A stretch of DNA of 5,669 bases from Anaerolineae bacterium (GTDB lineage: Bacteria > Chloroflexota > Anaerolineae > SpSt-600). The notes under the pieces are model-generated. The model was not told the DNA's origin and ran no database searches. It saw nothing but the letters and a program-made list of their open reading frames with translations. The DNA lies in NCBI GenBank assembly GCA_028275425.1, contig JAPWUT010000118.1:1-5669 (forward strand), in the 5' to 3' direction. Shown here piece after piece: positions 4,571-5,669 of this stretch (within the stretch, counting starts at the first letter, position 1; each line of letters opens with the position of its first letter). The position numbers and the translations under genes are program-made.

Positions 4571-5545
4571 CTATTCAGCAACACCTGAGAGGAGGACTAC
4601 CCTTTCTTTGAGCATGTAGAAAATCCCCAAGAGAGTGATAGGGAGCCACAAAGCAGCGTGCAGGACCAAAGTATAGCCTGCCGCTATGGGGCCGGGAACC
4701 CCGAACTGCACCAAAATCCTTATCCCCGGAGCATCAAATGTGCCGATATACCCCGGGGAAGAGGGCAAAGTAGTGGCAAGGTTAACCACCGCAGTCATAA
4801 GCATTAGGACGTAAAATGGGACATGGAATTCAAAGCCGTGCATCACGAACCAATACTTTGTGGTTTCGGTTAGCCAGATGAATACGGAGGCGAAGAAAAT
4901 CATCAAGACATCCTGGGGGCGGCGCAACCCCCCAAGCCCTTCCATAAACCTGTCCAAGATGCCTTCAACCTTGGCTCGGAACCGGGCCGGGATAAAACTT
5001 TCAATCGCTCGGTAATAGAGGGACTTGGCCCAATCGGGTTTGCTGGCAATCAGGAAGAATCCCCCCAAAACCCCAAAGAACAAGATGCTTGACCAGACTA
5101 CCAACCGGCGCAAGTAGGGGGGCATGGGGGCAAAGGGGAGAGAGACGAAGATGAAAAACAACATCACTACCCCATCAAAGACCCTTTCCACCAGTATTGT
5201 AGCGAGGGAAGAGCTTATGCTTACTCCCTCCCGCCGCTTGAGCACGTAGGCCCTGAGGACCTCTCCAGCCCTGGCGGGGTAAATATTGTTCCCCATGTAG
5301 CCTATGACCACTACCGGGAACAGCGAGGAAAGCTTTATCTTTTGGATAGAGGCCAGAAGGTAGTGCCAACGCCAAGTCCTGCCCCAGACGGCCAAAAAAT
5401 AGACTGCGACTCCGGGGATGAGCCAGGCGTAGCGTGCAGTCCTTATGTTCTGCCAGACCTCATCCAGCCTTAGGCCTACGAGGGCAAGGTATAAAAATAC
5501 GGCGCTGACTAAGAGGCCAAGCCAGAACTGCCAGCTACGGCTCAT
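4571..5545 (-). CDS. Flippase-like integral membrane protein (LPG_synthase_TM / UPF0104)
   Basis: A 324-residue membrane protein of the family formed by the transmembrane part of lysylphosphatidylglycerol synthase (YbhN/AglD-type, 'flippase-like domain'). Diagnostic motifs are G-Y-M-G-N-N-I-Y-P-A-R-A-G-E (82-95), then V-E-R-V-F-D-G (119-125), and L-P-S-S-P-G-Y-I-G-T-F-D (260-271). About eight hydrophobic helices are visible (near 7-24, 40-56, 72-87, 123-140, 149-167, 213-228, 243-262, 285-312). The catalytic aminoacyl-transferase domain of MprF is absent, so lipid or lipid-linked glycan translocation or regulation is more likely than lipid aminoacylation. The ATG at 5545 is preferred: GGTGG (5555-5551) lies five bases upstream and the protein then begins with a normal TM helix. 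A longer frame opens at a TTG at 5656 but would run through the upstream SWIM gene in another frame. The start overlaps the end of that gene by 11 bases, implying an operon. Length is normal, so the nearby element did not truncate it. Confidence 0.88.
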   Translation of the reverse strand: MSRSWQFWLGLLVSAVFLYLALVGLRLDEVWQNIRTARYAWLIPGVAVYFLAVWGRTWRWHYLLASIQKIKLSSLFPVVVIGYMGNNIYPARAGEVLRAYVLKRREGVSISSSLATILVERVFDGVVMLFFIFVSLPFAPMPPYLRRLVVWSSILFFGVLGGFFLIASKPDWAKSLYYRAIESFIPARFRAKVEGILDRFMEGLGGLRRPQDVLMIFFASVFIWLTETTKYWFVMHGFEFHVPFYVLMLMTAVVNLATTLPSSPGYIGTFDAPGIRILVQFGVPGPIAAGYTLVLHAALWLPITLLGIFYMLKERVVLLSGVAE

Positions 5546-5669
5546 TTTTCCCACCGGGGAGCATAATACCCAGGATTTTCTCCAAAGCCATAGTATGACT
5601 GCAAGTACCACGCATGGAGAAGAACCGGCAACTGCAGTGCCACTGGCCCTGGTCAAAAGTCACGATATA
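5535..5669 (-). CDS. SWIM zinc-finger protein, C-terminal end (partial)
   Basis: Reading the minus strand in frame from the right edge gives 44 codons ending in TAG at 5537-5535. The peptide contains W-H-C-S-C, eight residues, then C-S-H-T-M-A-L, i.e. C-x-C-x8-C-x-H at partial residues 12, 14, 23 and 25. This is the SWIM zinc-finger signature, with the usual tryptophan before it and the A-L after the last histidine. SWIM domains bind DNA or protein and occur in bacterial Snf2-type ATPases, in MULE-type transposases and in small stand-alone proteins; which applies cannot be told because the N-terminal part is outside the window. The stop lies inside the first codons of the flippase gene (11-base overlap, different frame), indicating co-transcription. 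The conserved motif makes a chance open frame very unlikely. Confidence 0.85.
   Translation of the reverse strand, partial: YIVTFDQGQWHCSCRFFSMRGTCSHTMALEKILGIMLPGGKNEP

Noticed and set aside
5546..5656. N-terminal extension of the flippase protein from TTG 5656.
   Set aside because: The extension lacks family similarity and overlaps the SWIM zinc-finger frame, whose motif shows that this stretch codes in a different frame.

Overview
This window reads as part of a bacterial chromosome carrying one minus-strand gene cluster interrupted by a TnpB-type transposable element. Moderate-to-high GC, charge-rich proteins, a Chloroflexota-like UPF0104/flippase protein, a YfhO-type membrane protein and a GC-rich intergenic hairpin suggest a thermophilic Chloroflexota bacterium. 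That assignment is inference from protein style; no rRNA or other marker is present.

Order in the direction of transcription (right to left): (1) the last 44 codons of a SWIM zinc-finger protein entering from the right edge, overlapping (2) an integral-membrane flippase-like protein (LPG_synthase_TM/UPF0104 type); (3) a compact element with a large TnpB-like RNA-guided nuclease gene and no tnpA; (4) folE, GTP cyclohydrolase I; (5) a 693-residue YfhO-type polytopic membrane protein whose ATG lies one base after the folE stop; (6) a likely terminator followed by about 170 bases of stacked inverted repeats leading to the probable start codon of another minus-strand gene, with its Shine-Dalgarno sequence, at bases 1-3. 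The flippase and YfhO proteins probably act on lipid-linked glycans or envelope lipids. folE starts tetrahydrofolate/pterin or queuosine-type synthesis and has no obvious functional tie to them.

The most interesting part is the tnpB-folE junction. The last ~107 codons of the tnpB frame look like translated structured RNA, as expected where an omega-RNA (reRNA) overlaps the 3' end of tnpB. That RNA ends in a GTTGCC/GGCAAC hairpin. The sequence where the guide should start matches folE codons ~20-26 on the same strand over 15 of 15 bases, and 19 of 20 with one mismatch. So the element appears to carry a guide against the gene directly downstream, an arrangement reminiscent of TnpB-derived guide-directed repressors (TldR), although here the RuvC D-E-D residues are all present. 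The putative left-end flank also resembles the bases just 5' of the folE match, where the TAM would be. This is a hypothesis from sequence reading and is testable.
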